64,000 bases of DNA from Faucicola sp048551375 (lineage in GTDB: Bacteria > Pseudomonadota > Gammaproteobacteria > Pseudomonadales > Moraxellaceae): contig NZ_JBLYZJ010000011.1 of assembly GCF_048551375.1 (NCBI RefSeq), positions 1-64,000 on the forward strand. The letters are read 5' to 3'. Each line of letters begins with the position of its first letter. The stretch's first letter is position 1. This document shows, piece by piece, positions 25,521 through 33,899 of the stretch. The position numbers and the translations under genes were made by a program. The notes beneath the pieces were generated by a model. That model saw only the letters and a list, made by a program, of their open reading frames with translations, made no database searches and was not told the origin of the DNA.

Positions 25521-28337
25521 ATGTTAGGCAAAATGTTAGGCAAAGTCATTGGCACAAAAAATGACCGTGAACTGAAGCGTATGCAAAAGTTGGTCGAGAA
25601 AATTAATGCCCTTGAGCCAAAAATCCAACCCCTTAGCGATGACGAATTAAAACAAAAAACTGCCGAATTTAAAGAGCGTCTTAACAGTGGTAAAACACTC
25701 GATGACATCCTGCCAGAAGCCTTTGCCGTGTGTCGTGAAGCCTCTAGCCGTGTGCTAGGCATGCGTCATTATGACGTACAGCTGATTGGTGGTATCACCC
25801 TGCATGAGGGCAAAATTGCCGAGATGCGGACAGGTGAGGGTAAAACTCTAATGGGAACATTGGCGATTTATCTCAATGCGTTAAGTGGCAAAGGCGTGCA
25901 TGTCGTCACCGTCAATGATTATTTGGCGAGTCGTGATGCCGAATTAAACCGTCCGTTATTTGAGTTTTTGGGTTTGACCGTGGGGGTAATTTATGCCCAA
26001 CAAGACCCAATGGAAAAATTCGGTGCGTATGGGGCGGACATCACCTACGGTACGAATAACGAATATGGCTTTGACTACTTACGTGACAACATGGTGTTTC
26101 GCCTCGATGAGAAAAAACAACGAGGCTTAAACTACTGTATCATTGACGAAATTGACTCGATTTTGATTGACGAAGCTCGTACACCGCTGATTATTTCTGG
26201 GCAAGCCGAAGATTCATCCGAAACCTATACCATTGTTAATAATATCATTCCATTGCTCAAAGCCTCAAAAACCGAAGAGGGCAACCGAGAAAACCGTGAA
26301 AAAGATTTTTGGATTGATGAAAAAAATCGCCAGCTTGAAATTAGCGAAAAAGGCTACGAAAAAATCGAAAAATTCTTGACCGAAAACGGCTTATTGGGCG
26401 AAAAAGAAAGCCTGTATAGCCCAGCCCGTTTGCCATTGCTTGCCCACGTGCAGGCCGCCATGCGAGCCCATCATTTATTTGTCAAAAATATCCATTATAT
26501 TATCCAAGACGGCGAAATCATCATTGTTGACGAAAACACAGGGCGTACCATGCCAGGTAGACGTTGGTCAGAGGGCTTACACCAAGCGGTCGAAGCCAAA
26601 GAAGGCGTAGAAATTCAAGCCGAAAACCAAACGCTAGCGACCACCACGTTCCAAAATTATTTCCGTCTATACAATAAGTTATCTGGTATGACAGGGACAG
26701 CGGATACCGAGGCATCAGAATTTAAACAAACCTATGACCTTGACGTGGTGATTATTCCGACCCATAAGCCGATTCAGCGTGTGGACTTAGATGACCAAAT
26801 TTTCTTGTCAAAATTAGGCAAATACCACGGCATTATCCGTGAAATCAAACGTATTCAACAAAAACATGCCCCTATTTTGGTCGGTACTGCCACCATCGAA
26901 GCCAGTGAAGTGCTATCCGAGCTATTGACCGCTGAAGGCATCGCCCATAACGTGCTAAATGCCAAACAGCACGAACGTGAAGCCGATATCATCGCCCAAG
27001 CAGGTAGCCCGAATGCCGTCACCATCGCCACCAACATGGCAGGTCGTGGTACGGATATTATCTTGGGTGGTAACTGGCAGGCCGAACTCGCCAAATATGA
27101 CGAAGTCACGCCAGAAATGCGAGAGCAAGCCCGTGCCGAATGGCAAATTCGCAATAAACAAGTGCTAGAAGCAGGCGGTTTGCATATCATTGGCTCAGAA
27201 CGTCACGAATCACGCCGTATTGACAATCAGCTACGTGGTCGTGCAGGGCGACAAGGTGACCCTGGGGAATCACGCTTTTTCTTGTCACTCGAAGATGACT
27301 TGATGCGAATTTTTGCAGGCGACCGAGTGGTCAATATGATGAAAGCGATGGGCTTAAAAGAAGACGAAGCCATCGAGCATAAAATGGTATCACGCTCCAT
27401 CGAAAATGCCCAAAGCAAAGTTGAAAACCGTGACTTTGATGCCCGTAAAAACTTGCTCAAATACGATGACGTTGCCAACGAACAGCGTAAAGTTATCTAC
27501 AAACAACGGGATGAACTGCTTGCCGAAAGCAACCTGCAAGCCCCCATCGAAGCCATGCACCATGATGTGTATAACGCCTTGATTGACCAATTTATCCCAG
27601 CAGGGTCGATTGATGACCAATGGGACGTGGATGGGCTAGAGGACGAACTCGAAGACGAATTCCGTATCAGTATGCCAATCAATGACTGGCTGGATGCTGA
27701 CCGCCGTCTTGATGAAGAAGGCTTGCGTGACAAAATTATTCAAGCAGCGATTCTTAATTATCGAGCAAGACGTGAGCAAATGGGTGATGAGCAAGCGGCC
27801 GCCCTTGAACGTCACTTTATGCTTCAAAGCCTTGATAAACACTGGAAAGAACACCTTAACCAAATGGATCAACTGCGTAAAGGTATCCATTTGCGTGGCT
27901 ATGCCCAAAAAAATCCAGAGCAAGAATATAAATCCGAATCATTTAGCCTATTCCAAAGTATGTTAGGGGCAATCAAATCCGAAACGGTGCAAGATTTGAC
28001 ACGTATGCACATACCGACCGCAGAGGAAATGGCAGAGCTAGAACGTCAACAACGTGAACAAGCCGAAATGATGCAGTTGCACTTTGAACATCAAGAAATG
28101 AACGGCATCACAGGTGAGATGAGTGAAGACCCTGATATGCAGGCTCGCAACCAACGCCGAGGCGGACAAATGCATTATCAATTTACCGCACCGACTATCA
28201 TCAATAATGCCACCGATGAAACGGCAAGTGTTGATAATTCGACCGAAAACCCTTATGCTAATCTCAATATTAGCCGTAATGCCCTTTGCCCTTGTGGTTC
28301 TGGACTTAAATACAAACAATGCCACGGTAAAATTTAA
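25521..28337 (+). CDS. secA: Preprotein translocase ATPase SecA
   Basis: SecA pushes unfolded preproteins through SecYEG using ATP. At 938 aa it is full length. Walker A is MRTGEGKT near 103-110 and the DEAD-like box IIDEIDSILIDEART near 206. The second helicase half includes TNMAGRGTDIILGG and GLHIIGSERHESRRIDNQLRGRAGRQGD (quoted in part). The C-terminal zinc site CPCGSGLKYKQCH is present. A TATAAT box lies at 25461-25466, about 55 bases upstream of the start, without a well-spaced -35. Confidence 0.97.
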   Translation: MLGKMLGKVIGTKNDRELKRMQKLVEKINALEPKIQPLSDDELKQKTAEFKERLNSGKTLDDILPEAFAVCREASSRVLGMRHYDVQLIGGITLHEGKIAEMRTGEGKTLMGTLAIYLNALSGKGVHVVTVNDYLASRDAELNRPLFEFLGLTVGVIYAQQDPMEKFGAYGADITYGTNNEYGFDYLRDNMVFRLDEKKQRGLNYCIIDEIDSILIDEARTPLIISGQAEDSSETYTIVNNIIPLLKASKTEEGNRENREKDFWIDEKNRQLEISEKGYEKIEKFLTENGLLGEKESLYSPARLPLLAHVQAAMRAHHLFVKNIHYIIQDGEIIIVDENTGRTMPGRRWSEGLHQAVEAKEGVEIQAENQTLATTTFQNYFRLYNKLSGMTGTADTEASEFKQTYDLDVVIIPTHKPIQRVDLDDQIFLSKLGKYHGIIREIKRIQQKHAPILVGTATIEASEVLSELLTAEGIAHNVLNAKQHEREADIIAQAGSPNAVTIATNMAGRGTDIILGGNWQAELAKYDEVTPEMREQARAEWQIRNKQVLEAGGLHIIGSERHESRRIDNQLRGRAGRQGDPGESRFFLSLEDDLMRIFAGDRVVNMMKAMGLKEDEAIEHKMVSRSIENAQSKVENRDFDARKNLLKYDDVANEQRKVIYKQRDELLAESNLQAPIEAMHHDVYNALIDQFIPAGSIDDQWDVDGLEDELEDEFRISMPINDWLDADRRLDEEGLRDKIIQAAILNYRARREQMGDEQAAALERHFMLQSLDKHWKEHLNQMDQLRKGIHLRGYAQKNPEQEYKSESFSLFQSMLGAIKSETVQDLTRMHIPTAEEMAELERQQREQAEMMQLHFEHQEMNGITGEMSEDPDMQARNQRRGGQMHYQFTAPTIINNATDETASVDNSTENPYANLNISRNALCPCGSGLKYKQCHGKI

Positions 28338-28353
28338 AACTTGAGGAAATATC

Positions 28354-28818
28354 ATGTCTAATCCCCTGCAAAAGGTCACTCACCGTGCGGTCAAGACGAC
28401 CGTGGTTACATTCGTCAGTTTACTGATGATGGGTATGGTCGGTTGTGGCAACAAAGAAACGGCAACCGAAAACACCGCCAATCCTGCGTCAGTCGCTGAA
28501 GCCCAAGCCGTACCGATGTCGGCCGCCCCTGCAGATGACAAAGGTACGCCTGTACTGGTCAATGAAACTAATGCCACAGTCGATGCAGGGCCTGATGCCA
28601 GTCTGCCTGCTTCGACTGCCGTTGCGATGGATATGCCCCCTGCCAGTGGTGCAGAAGTTATGGAAGGTGGTGCGGACAACTCTGCCATGGATAAAATCAG
28701 CGAACATGACCAAGTTATCGACAATGAACCTGCCTCTCCCAATGCCCCCAAAGCCCCAGAAGCAGGGGAAGCCACCCAAGGGGTAGGCAATGGTAAAGTA
28801 GGACAAAAAGCCCAATAA
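28354..28818 (+). CDS. Small Ala/Pro-rich putative lipoprotein
   Basis: The 154-aa protein has a basic N-terminus (HRAVKTT), a hydrophobic stretch and MGMVGC, with Cys at residue 31. This is a slightly off-consensus lipobox, since Met replaces Leu at -3. The mature part is acidic, Ala/Pro-rich and probably disordered, with no recognisable domain. A GAGGAAA ribosome site lies before the ATG. It follows secA by 16 bases and precedes the histidine kinase by 15, so it may be transcribed with either. Function unknown. Confidence 0.75.
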   Translation: MSNPLQKVTHRAVKTTVVTFVSLLMMGMVGCGNKETATENTANPASVAEAQAVPMSAAPADDKGTPVLVNETNATVDAGPDASLPASTAVAMDMPPASGAEVMEGGADNSAMDKISEHDQVIDNEPASPNAPKAPEAGEATQGVGNGKVGQKAQ

Positions 28819-28833
28819 CCCCTTTTTTAGCTG

Positions 28834-30381
28834 ATGGGGCATTCACAAATGCTGTCTAATTTTGGACAACATTCCTTATCTAATGCTGGGCAAGATACTT
28901 TGATACTGTGGCTCGCTCGCTATGTGTGGCTCGGTATCATGCTGATGGTGGTATTATTCACCGCCCAATTTCCGCTCACGACCCCTGACTCACCCCCCAA
29001 CATCGCATGGCTGACCGCTGTGGTGGGGGGCTATGCGTTGTTTATCACCTTGGGGCATTTATTGCCAAAGCATTGGTTAGAGCGATATTTGCTGTGGCAG
29101 TTGATAGCGGATTTGTTGATTTGGACAGGGTTTTTATATGGGTTGGGTGGGGCAAGTCACCCTTTGATTACCCTATTACTGACCGTGGTCGCTGTGGGGG
29201 CGGTACTGTTACCCCCTCGACAGATTGTGGTGTTATCGGTCGTGGCGATTGGTTTGTATGGGCTGTTGTGGTGGTGCGGATTGTCCAGTGATTTATTGGC
29301 ATCGTCACAGCCATCACCGCCATTGTCACCCAATTCATCGAGCAATATCGCCAGTCCTTCGAACGATAGCCTACATTTGCTGGGTATGTTTGCGGTGTTT
29401 GTGCTATCGCTCACCATGTTAACGGCATTGACGGTATATTTTAAGTATGCCATGAGCCAAAGCTATCATCAGCTAGACCATGCCCAACAAGCCTTGCACC
29501 AACAGGGGCGGTTATTGGCGGTGAGTTCATTGGCCGCCAATATTGCCCACGAACTTAGCACACCGATTGCTTCGATTCAGATGCTAGCTGATAGCATGGC
29601 AGAAAGCCTTGCCGAGGCCGATGGCAAAATATCCTCAACAATATTCCAAGACATGATATCCCAAGACACGGCTTCAGAGCTTGCGTCAGATATTGTGTTA
29701 TTGCAATCACAAATTGCCTTATGCCGAGCCAGTTTGACACGCCTTAAAACCCAAATTCATACCCTGACCCCCACGGCTGATAAGCATACCTCGATACTAC
29801 CAACACAAGTGCAGGCGATAGCACCCAATCATTATGATGACCCTAACAATGAGCCTCAAACCTCAGCGATGACTGACATTCAGGGCTGTGAGTTGTCGCA
29901 AGCTTTACCCCAATGGGTGCAAGATTGGCGGTTTTTATACCCCCATATTCAAGTGAGTATTGAGCCAATCGCCCATGCCATGACCGTGAGTTTGGCAAGT
30001 GAGCATTTGCAACAACTGGTGGTGAGTTTGCTTAACAACGCCATGCAAGCCCACGCCAGTCATATTAATATACTGCTGACCGATGATAGGCAACAAATCA
30101 CCCCATTGATACAGCGTCATCAAAGTCTAAATCACCACTCAAGGGCGACAACCTTGGTATTATTGACGCTGAGGGATAATGGGCAGGGCGTAACGGCGAC
30201 CACACTTGAGCAAATTAACCAGTATCAGCCGATTGACTCGCCAAAAGGTTGGGGGGTTGGGTTGTTATTGACCAAAACCTTATTGGATTATGCAGGGGGT
30301 GGTTTGGTACTTGAGGCTGTTAATGCCAAAGATTTGGGGGCAGGCACACAAGTGCAAGTGTTATTGCCATTGATGGAATAA
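28834..30381 (+). CDS. Redox-type sensor histidine kinase (RegB/PrrB/RoxS-like)
   Basis: The protein has about 515 aa. Six membrane segments fill residues about 25-210. Between helices 3 and 4 lies GGASHPLITLLL, the counterpart of the GGxxNPF ubiquinone-sensing motif of RegB. The H-box NIAHELSTPIASIQ has the phospho-accepting His near 239. Further on, ALCRASL (Cys about 297) matches the position of the RegB redox-box cysteine. The ATPase has LNNAMQAHA (about 400) and LRDNGQGVT (about 447). It is followed by its response regulator after six bases. Family knowledge suggests control of respiratory and redox genes; the target genes here are not known. Confidence 0.88.
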   Translation: MGHSQMLSNFGQHSLSNAGQDTLILWLARYVWLGIMLMVVLFTAQFPLTTPDSPPNIAWLTAVVGGYALFITLGHLLPKHWLERYLLWQLIADLLIWTGFLYGLGGASHPLITLLLTVVAVGAVLLPPRQIVVLSVVAIGLYGLLWWCGLSSDLLASSQPSPPLSPNSSSNIASPSNDSLHLLGMFAVFVLSLTMLTALTVYFKYAMSQSYHQLDHAQQALHQQGRLLAVSSLAANIAHELSTPIASIQMLADSMAESLAEADGKISSTIFQDMISQDTASELASDIVLLQSQIALCRASLTRLKTQIHTLTPTADKHTSILPTQVQAIAPNHYDDPNNEPQTSAMTDIQGCELSQALPQWVQDWRFLYPHIQVSIEPIAHAMTVSLASEHLQQLVVSLLNNAMQAHASHINILLTDDRQQITPLIQRHQSLNHHSRATTLVLLTLRDNGQGVTATTLEQINQYQPIDSPKGWGVGLLLTKTLLDYAGGGLVLEAVNAKDLGAGTQVQVLLPLME

Positions 30382-30387
30382 ATTCGT

Positions 30388-30921
30388 ATGATTAAGCTAT
30401 TGTTAATTGATGATGATGTGGTATTTTGCCAATTACTTGCCAAATCACTCGGCAAAAAGGGCTTTGAATGCCAAGTCGCCCATGAGCCAATGACCGCCTT
30501 GAGCATTTGCCAAACCTTTGCTCCACAGGTGATTTTATTGGATTTAAACCTTGGTGACACCAACGGTATGCAGTTAATTGAGCCGTTATTGGGCATTGTC
30601 CCCACTGCCAAAATCGTGATATTGACAGGCTATGCCAGTATTGCCACTGCTGTTTCGGCAGTCAAACTGGGGGCGTATCATTATTTACCCAAGCCGTGCC
30701 GAGTGGAAGAAATTCTACAACTATTAAACGATGCCCCACCCACGATTGAGCCTGTGCCCACCCCAGAACGGCTATCGCTTGACCATTTGGAATGGGAATA
30801 TATTCATCAAGTGCTGGCTGATTGTGAAGGCAATATCAGCGAGGCAGCGAGGGTGCTGAAAATGCACCGCCGTACCCTACAACGTAAACTACAAAAAAAA
30901 CGTAAAGTGAATTTGGAATAA
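30388..30921 (+). CDS. Response regulator, RegA/PrrA/RoxR-like with Fis-type HTH
   Basis: The 177-aa protein has a receiver domain (about 1-118) with acidic pocket LLIDDD (5-10), phospho-acceptor Asp52 in ILLDLNLGD, and LTGYASIATAV and LPKPC (conserved Lys) further on. A short Pro-rich hinge, PTIEPVPTPE, follows, then a Fis-like helix-turn-helix with GNISEAARVLKMHRRTLQRKL (about 146-166, shown in part). This two-domain layout is that of RegA/PrrA/ActR/RoxR, global redox regulators. Only six bases separate it from the kinase gene, so they form one operon. Confidence 0.92.
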   Translation: MIKLLLIDDDVVFCQLLAKSLGKKGFECQVAHEPMTALSICQTFAPQVILLDLNLGDTNGMQLIEPLLGIVPTAKIVILTGYASIATAVSAVKLGAYHYLPKPCRVEEILQLLNDAPPTIEPVPTPERLSLDHLEWEYIHQVLADCEGNISEAARVLKMHRRTLQRKLQKKRKVNLE

Positions 30922-30928
30922 TTTAATA

Positions 30929-31060
30929 TGACTTATGCAAAAGACACTGGATTCCTGCATTCGCAGGAATGACGACCAAATTTAAATTACTCGTCACCCC
31001 TGCGTAGGCAGGGGTCTAGCGTCTTTGTAAAGAAATGACATTTTAAAATTGCGTAAGTCC
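30929..31060 (+). repeat. MITE family C, full copy (132 bp)
   Basis: It starts TGACTTATGCAAAAG after TA and ends AAAATTGCGTAAGTCC before TA. Inside are two palindromes, ATTCCTGCATTCGCAGGAAT and ACCCCTGCGTAGGCAGGGGT. It has the same length as the copy at 41978-42109. It lies eight bases after the response-regulator stop. The rest of the 328-base spacer to the next gene holds one family B palindrome and no visible gene. Confidence 0.8.
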
Positions 31061-31074
31061 TATTTAAGAAATAT

Positions 31075-31097
31075 GTAGGGGCTTATTGCATATGCCC
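31075..31097. repeat. Family B palindrome, diverged copy
   Basis: GTAGGGGCTTATTGCATATG followed by CCC, with two changes from the consensus. It lies upstream of the MbnP-like gene. Confidence 0.6.
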
Positions 31098-31249
31098 AGC
31101 AGATTATGCCCCTGTTTTTGATTTAACTCACAATAATACCCTTATATCCACTGCGACAATATGCCACAGCATCATTTCCCTAGTGAGTTGTTATAATTTT
31201 GGTATTCACCAAGATGACTAACTGACTTTGAACTGACTAGGAAACCGCC

Positions 31250-32236
31250 ATGCCATATTTCAATTCGCTAAATGCCTTAGCTTTTGCTGTGATGACTGCC
31301 ACCTTACTAACGGCTTGCGGTGGTTCAAGTGATAACACGCCAATGCCATCGACCCCATCAAAGAATCCCACCCCAGTCCCCACCCCCAATTCACAAACCA
31401 TGACGTTAAACTTTAAAGCCTTGGCAGGAGCAACGCCGATTGCTTGTGATGGGGACATTGCCAATTTGGGAACGAAAGCCACTACCGCAAAATTGGCAGA
31501 TTTACATTTTTATGTGTCAAATATTCAACTGCTAAAATCCGATGGCTCAAGCGTACCTTTGACATTGACCAGTGATGGCAAATATTTTTATCATCAAGAT
31601 GGGGTAGTGCCTGTCAATGTGGCGATGATTGATTTGGAAAATAATTACGGCAGTTGCAATAATTCCGCCAACGACAAAGACATGAATAGCAAAATCACAG
31701 GCACTGTGCCAACAGGCAACTATGTGGGACTTAGCTATGACATTGGCGTGCCAGAAAGCGTCAATCATATCGACACCAGTAAAGCCCCTGCACCGCTCGA
31801 CCATGCAGGGCTGTCATGGAACTGGCAAGCAGGTAAAAAATTCCTTAAAGTCGAACTCAAACCTGCCACAGGGGTCAACCGCCCTGCCACCGCTACCAGC
31901 CCTGCGACCACCGCTACCACTTATATGTTACACCTTGGCTCGACAGGCTGTGTCGGCAACCCAGTCACAGGCGAAGCCACCATTTGTAGCAACCCTAACC
32001 GAATGCCTGTCAAATTCGCCAATTTTAACCCCAACACCCAAAGTATTGGCGTGGACATCCTTGGTTTATTCAAAAATAGTGATATTAGCCTTGATAATGG
32101 CGGTGCGATGGGCTGTATGTCAGGCATGAACGACCCAGAATGTGGTGGATTATTTGACGCAATGGGCTTGCAACTTAGCACAGGATTACCTGCGACCAAT
32201 GCGAATCAAAGTGTGTTTAGTCCAGTTAATAATTGA
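31250..32236 (+). CDS. MbnP-family copper-binding lipoprotein
   Basis: The 328-aa secreted lipoprotein has lipobox LLTACG with Cys23, then a Pro/Thr-rich linker. The MbnP domain runs from about 46 to 315: LADLHFYVSNIQLL, VAMIDLENNYGSC, VPTGNYVGLSYDIGVPESVNH and, in the key place, LSWNWQAGKKFLKVEL. Two Trp residues in this last segment correspond to the region that in MbnP/CorA-type proteins is oxidised to kynurenine and helps bind copper. Cys pairs (for example CMSGMNDPEC) may form disulfides. AGGAAA precedes the ATG. The partner enzyme gene follows 22 bases on, which supports the family call. Confidence 0.85.
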   Translation: MPYFNSLNALAFAVMTATLLTACGGSSDNTPMPSTPSKNPTPVPTPNSQTMTLNFKALAGATPIACDGDIANLGTKATTAKLADLHFYVSNIQLLKSDGSSVPLTLTSDGKYFYHQDGVVPVNVAMIDLENNYGSCNNSANDKDMNSKITGTVPTGNYVGLSYDIGVPESVNHIDTSKAPAPLDHAGLSWNWQAGKKFLKVELKPATGVNRPATATSPATTATTYMLHLGSTGCVGNPVTGEATICSNPNRMPVKFANFNPNTQSIGVDILGLFKNSDISLDNGGAMGCMSGMNDPECGGLFDAMGLQLSTGLPATNANQSVFSPVNN

Positions 32237-32258
32237 TTATTATGATTAAGGGAAACTA

Positions 32259-33539
32259 ATGCACCCTATTACCCACACCACCAACCGCCATCTACTCAGC
32301 ATGGTGGTGGGCGTGACTTTGTTAAGTTTGGGGTTATTTGCTTGTGGTGGCAGTCAGCATGACGTTGATAATGGTAAAAATGCCCATGACAGCCATCACC
32401 CCAGTTCGCCAGTGATACCTGCGTCTAGCCCATCCACCAATTTACCAAATACAGGCTTACCAAATGCGAGCGATTGGCAATGGCAATTACCTGCCAACTT
32501 CCCCCTGCCTGTCGTGCCTAACGACAATCCGATGAGCGTAGCAAAAGTCGAATTGGGTCGGCATTTATTTTATGATAAACGCCTATCTGGCAATGCAACT
32601 CAGTCATGTGTCAGTTGCCACCAGCAGGATAAAGCCTTTACCGATGGCTTGCCCACGGCGATAGGCAGTACAGGCGAAAAGCACCCACGCAATAGCCAAA
32701 CCTTGGTCAATGTGGCGTATTCGCCGACTTTGACATGGGCAAATCCTGCCTTGACCAGTTTAGAAAAGCAAATGCAAAGCCCTATTTTTGGTGAACACCC
32801 CATCGAATTGGGTATCAATGACAATAACAAAGCCGATATTGTGCAACGTTTTGCCCAAGACAGTCGCTATCAACGCTTATTTGCCAATGCGTTTCCAGAC
32901 CTAGCCAATCAGCCTGACAAGCTGTTTAATTTTGAGCATATCGTGCAAGCGATTGCCAGTTTTGAGCGTTCGATTGTATCGGCAGATAGCCGTTATGACC
33001 GCTATTTACAAGGCAAAGCCGAGTTGACCGCTCAAGAGGTGCGAGGGATGAATTTGTTTAATGGGGACAAAGCCGAGTGTTCGCATTGTCACACCAGTTT
33101 TAATTTTACCGACCAAGTCCGCTATGCAGGGCAACGCCAAGTGGATACCCCATTTCACAATACAGGGCTATATAATTTAGACCAAAAGGGCAGTTATCCC
33201 AATGGCAATGGTGGGGTGTTTGAATTGTCTGGTAACTACAGTGATATGGGGAAGTTTCGTACGCCAAGCCTACGAAACATTGCGGTCACTGCCCCTTATA
33301 ATCACGATGGCAGTACCCCAACGCTCGAAGCGGTGCTACAAAATTATGCCAATGGCGGACGCAACCTCACCACAGGGCAGTTTGTCGGTGATGGACGTAC
33401 TAACCCAAACAAAGATGATTTAATCGTCAGTATTAATTTAAGTCCCAGTGAACAGGCGGATATTGTGGCGTTTTTACGCACCTTGACTGATGAAACCTTG
33501 CTCACAAACCCTCGGTTTGCTGACCCTTTTGTGCATTAA
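32259..33539 (+). CDS. MbnH-like di-haem cytochrome c peroxidase family protein
   Basis: The 426-aa exported protein has an N-terminal hydrophobic stretch ending LGLFACGG (Cys29), probably a lipoprotein signal. Two haem c sites are seen: CVSCH at 117-121 and CSHCH at 274-278. Other family marks are LGRHLFYDKRLSGN, AFTDGLPTA, FERSIVSADSRYD and GKFRTPSLRNIA followed by YNHDGS. MbnH enzymes form a high-valent di-haem state and convert a Trp of MbnP to kynurenine. The direct neighbour is an MbnP-type gene, so that role is more likely than hydrogen peroxide removal. AAGGGAA precedes the ATG. Confidence 0.9.
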   Translation: MHPITHTTNRHLLSMVVGVTLLSLGLFACGGSQHDVDNGKNAHDSHHPSSPVIPASSPSTNLPNTGLPNASDWQWQLPANFPLPVVPNDNPMSVAKVELGRHLFYDKRLSGNATQSCVSCHQQDKAFTDGLPTAIGSTGEKHPRNSQTLVNVAYSPTLTWANPALTSLEKQMQSPIFGEHPIELGINDNNKADIVQRFAQDSRYQRLFANAFPDLANQPDKLFNFEHIVQAIASFERSIVSADSRYDRYLQGKAELTAQEVRGMNLFNGDKAECSHCHTSFNFTDQVRYAGQRQVDTPFHNTGLYNLDQKGSYPNGNGGVFELSGNYSDMGKFRTPSLRNIAVTAPYNHDGSTPTLEAVLQNYANGGRNLTTGQFVGDGRTNPNKDDLIVSINLSPSEQADIVAFLRTLTDETLLTNPRFADPFVH

Positions 33540-33588
33540 TTTAATCGAGAAATGTGTGGGTTACGCCTTGTTGAATGTTTTAGATATT

Positions 33589-33611
33589 GGGCGTATGCAA
33601 TACGTCCCTAC
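33589..33611. repeat. Family B palindrome
   Basis: GGGCGTATGCAATACGTCCC followed by TAC, one mismatch in the stem. It lies between the MbnH-like gene and the small secreted peptide gene. Confidence 0.7.
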
Positions 33612-33669
33612 AATGATATTTTATTGGCAATGACTCTAATAAGCCATTGCCAAAATCTGATAAGGAGTT

Positions 33670-33816
33670 ATGATGAAAATTTTATTAACCACGTTCGTTG
33701 CGACTAGTCTATTATTATCGGTGAATGCGGTTGCCTGTAGTGGGCATAAACATCGCCAAAATGCTACCCCCACTAAGCCAGTGGTAAAAACGGTGGTGAA
33801 GAGTAAGGTAGGTTAG
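33670..33816 (+). CDS. Tiny secreted Cys/His peptide downstream of mbnPH
   Basis: An AAGGAG ribosome site lies at 33662-33667, just before two consecutive ATG codons; the second is better spaced. The product has 47-48 residues. A classic signal peptide, MKILLTTFVATSLLLSVNAV, is followed by ACSGHKHRQNATPTKP and a Lys/Val tail. Cleavage could occur after Ala (giving a peptide of about 30 residues) or at Cys by the lipoprotein pathway (AVAC is a weak lipobox). The CSGHKH segment could bind metal; that is inference. The strong ribosome site and signal peptide make it likely to be real despite its length. Confidence 0.65.
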   Translation: MMKILLTTFVATSLLLSVNAVACSGHKHRQNATPTKPVVKTVVKSKVG

Positions 33817-33851
33817 CAATGGCTATTTAAATTTGAAATAAGACCCGTTTT

Positions 33852-33874
33852 ATAGGGGCGTATTGCATACGCCC
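33852..33874. repeat. Family B palindrome, long version
   Basis: ATAGGGGCGTATTGCATACG followed by CCC and AAAATTTT. The flanking TTGAAATAAGACCCGTTTT resembles the flank of the copies at 45838 and 61282, so the repeat unit is longer than the palindrome. It lies downstream of sbcC. Confidence 0.7.
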
Positions 33875-33899
33875 AAAATTTTGCAGGATTGTTTGTGAT

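Noticed and set aside
28380..28790. 136-residue minus-strand frame opposite the small lipoprotein gene
   Set aside because: It is a mirror of an Ala/Pro-rich coding region; the plus-strand gene has a ribosome site and a signal peptide.
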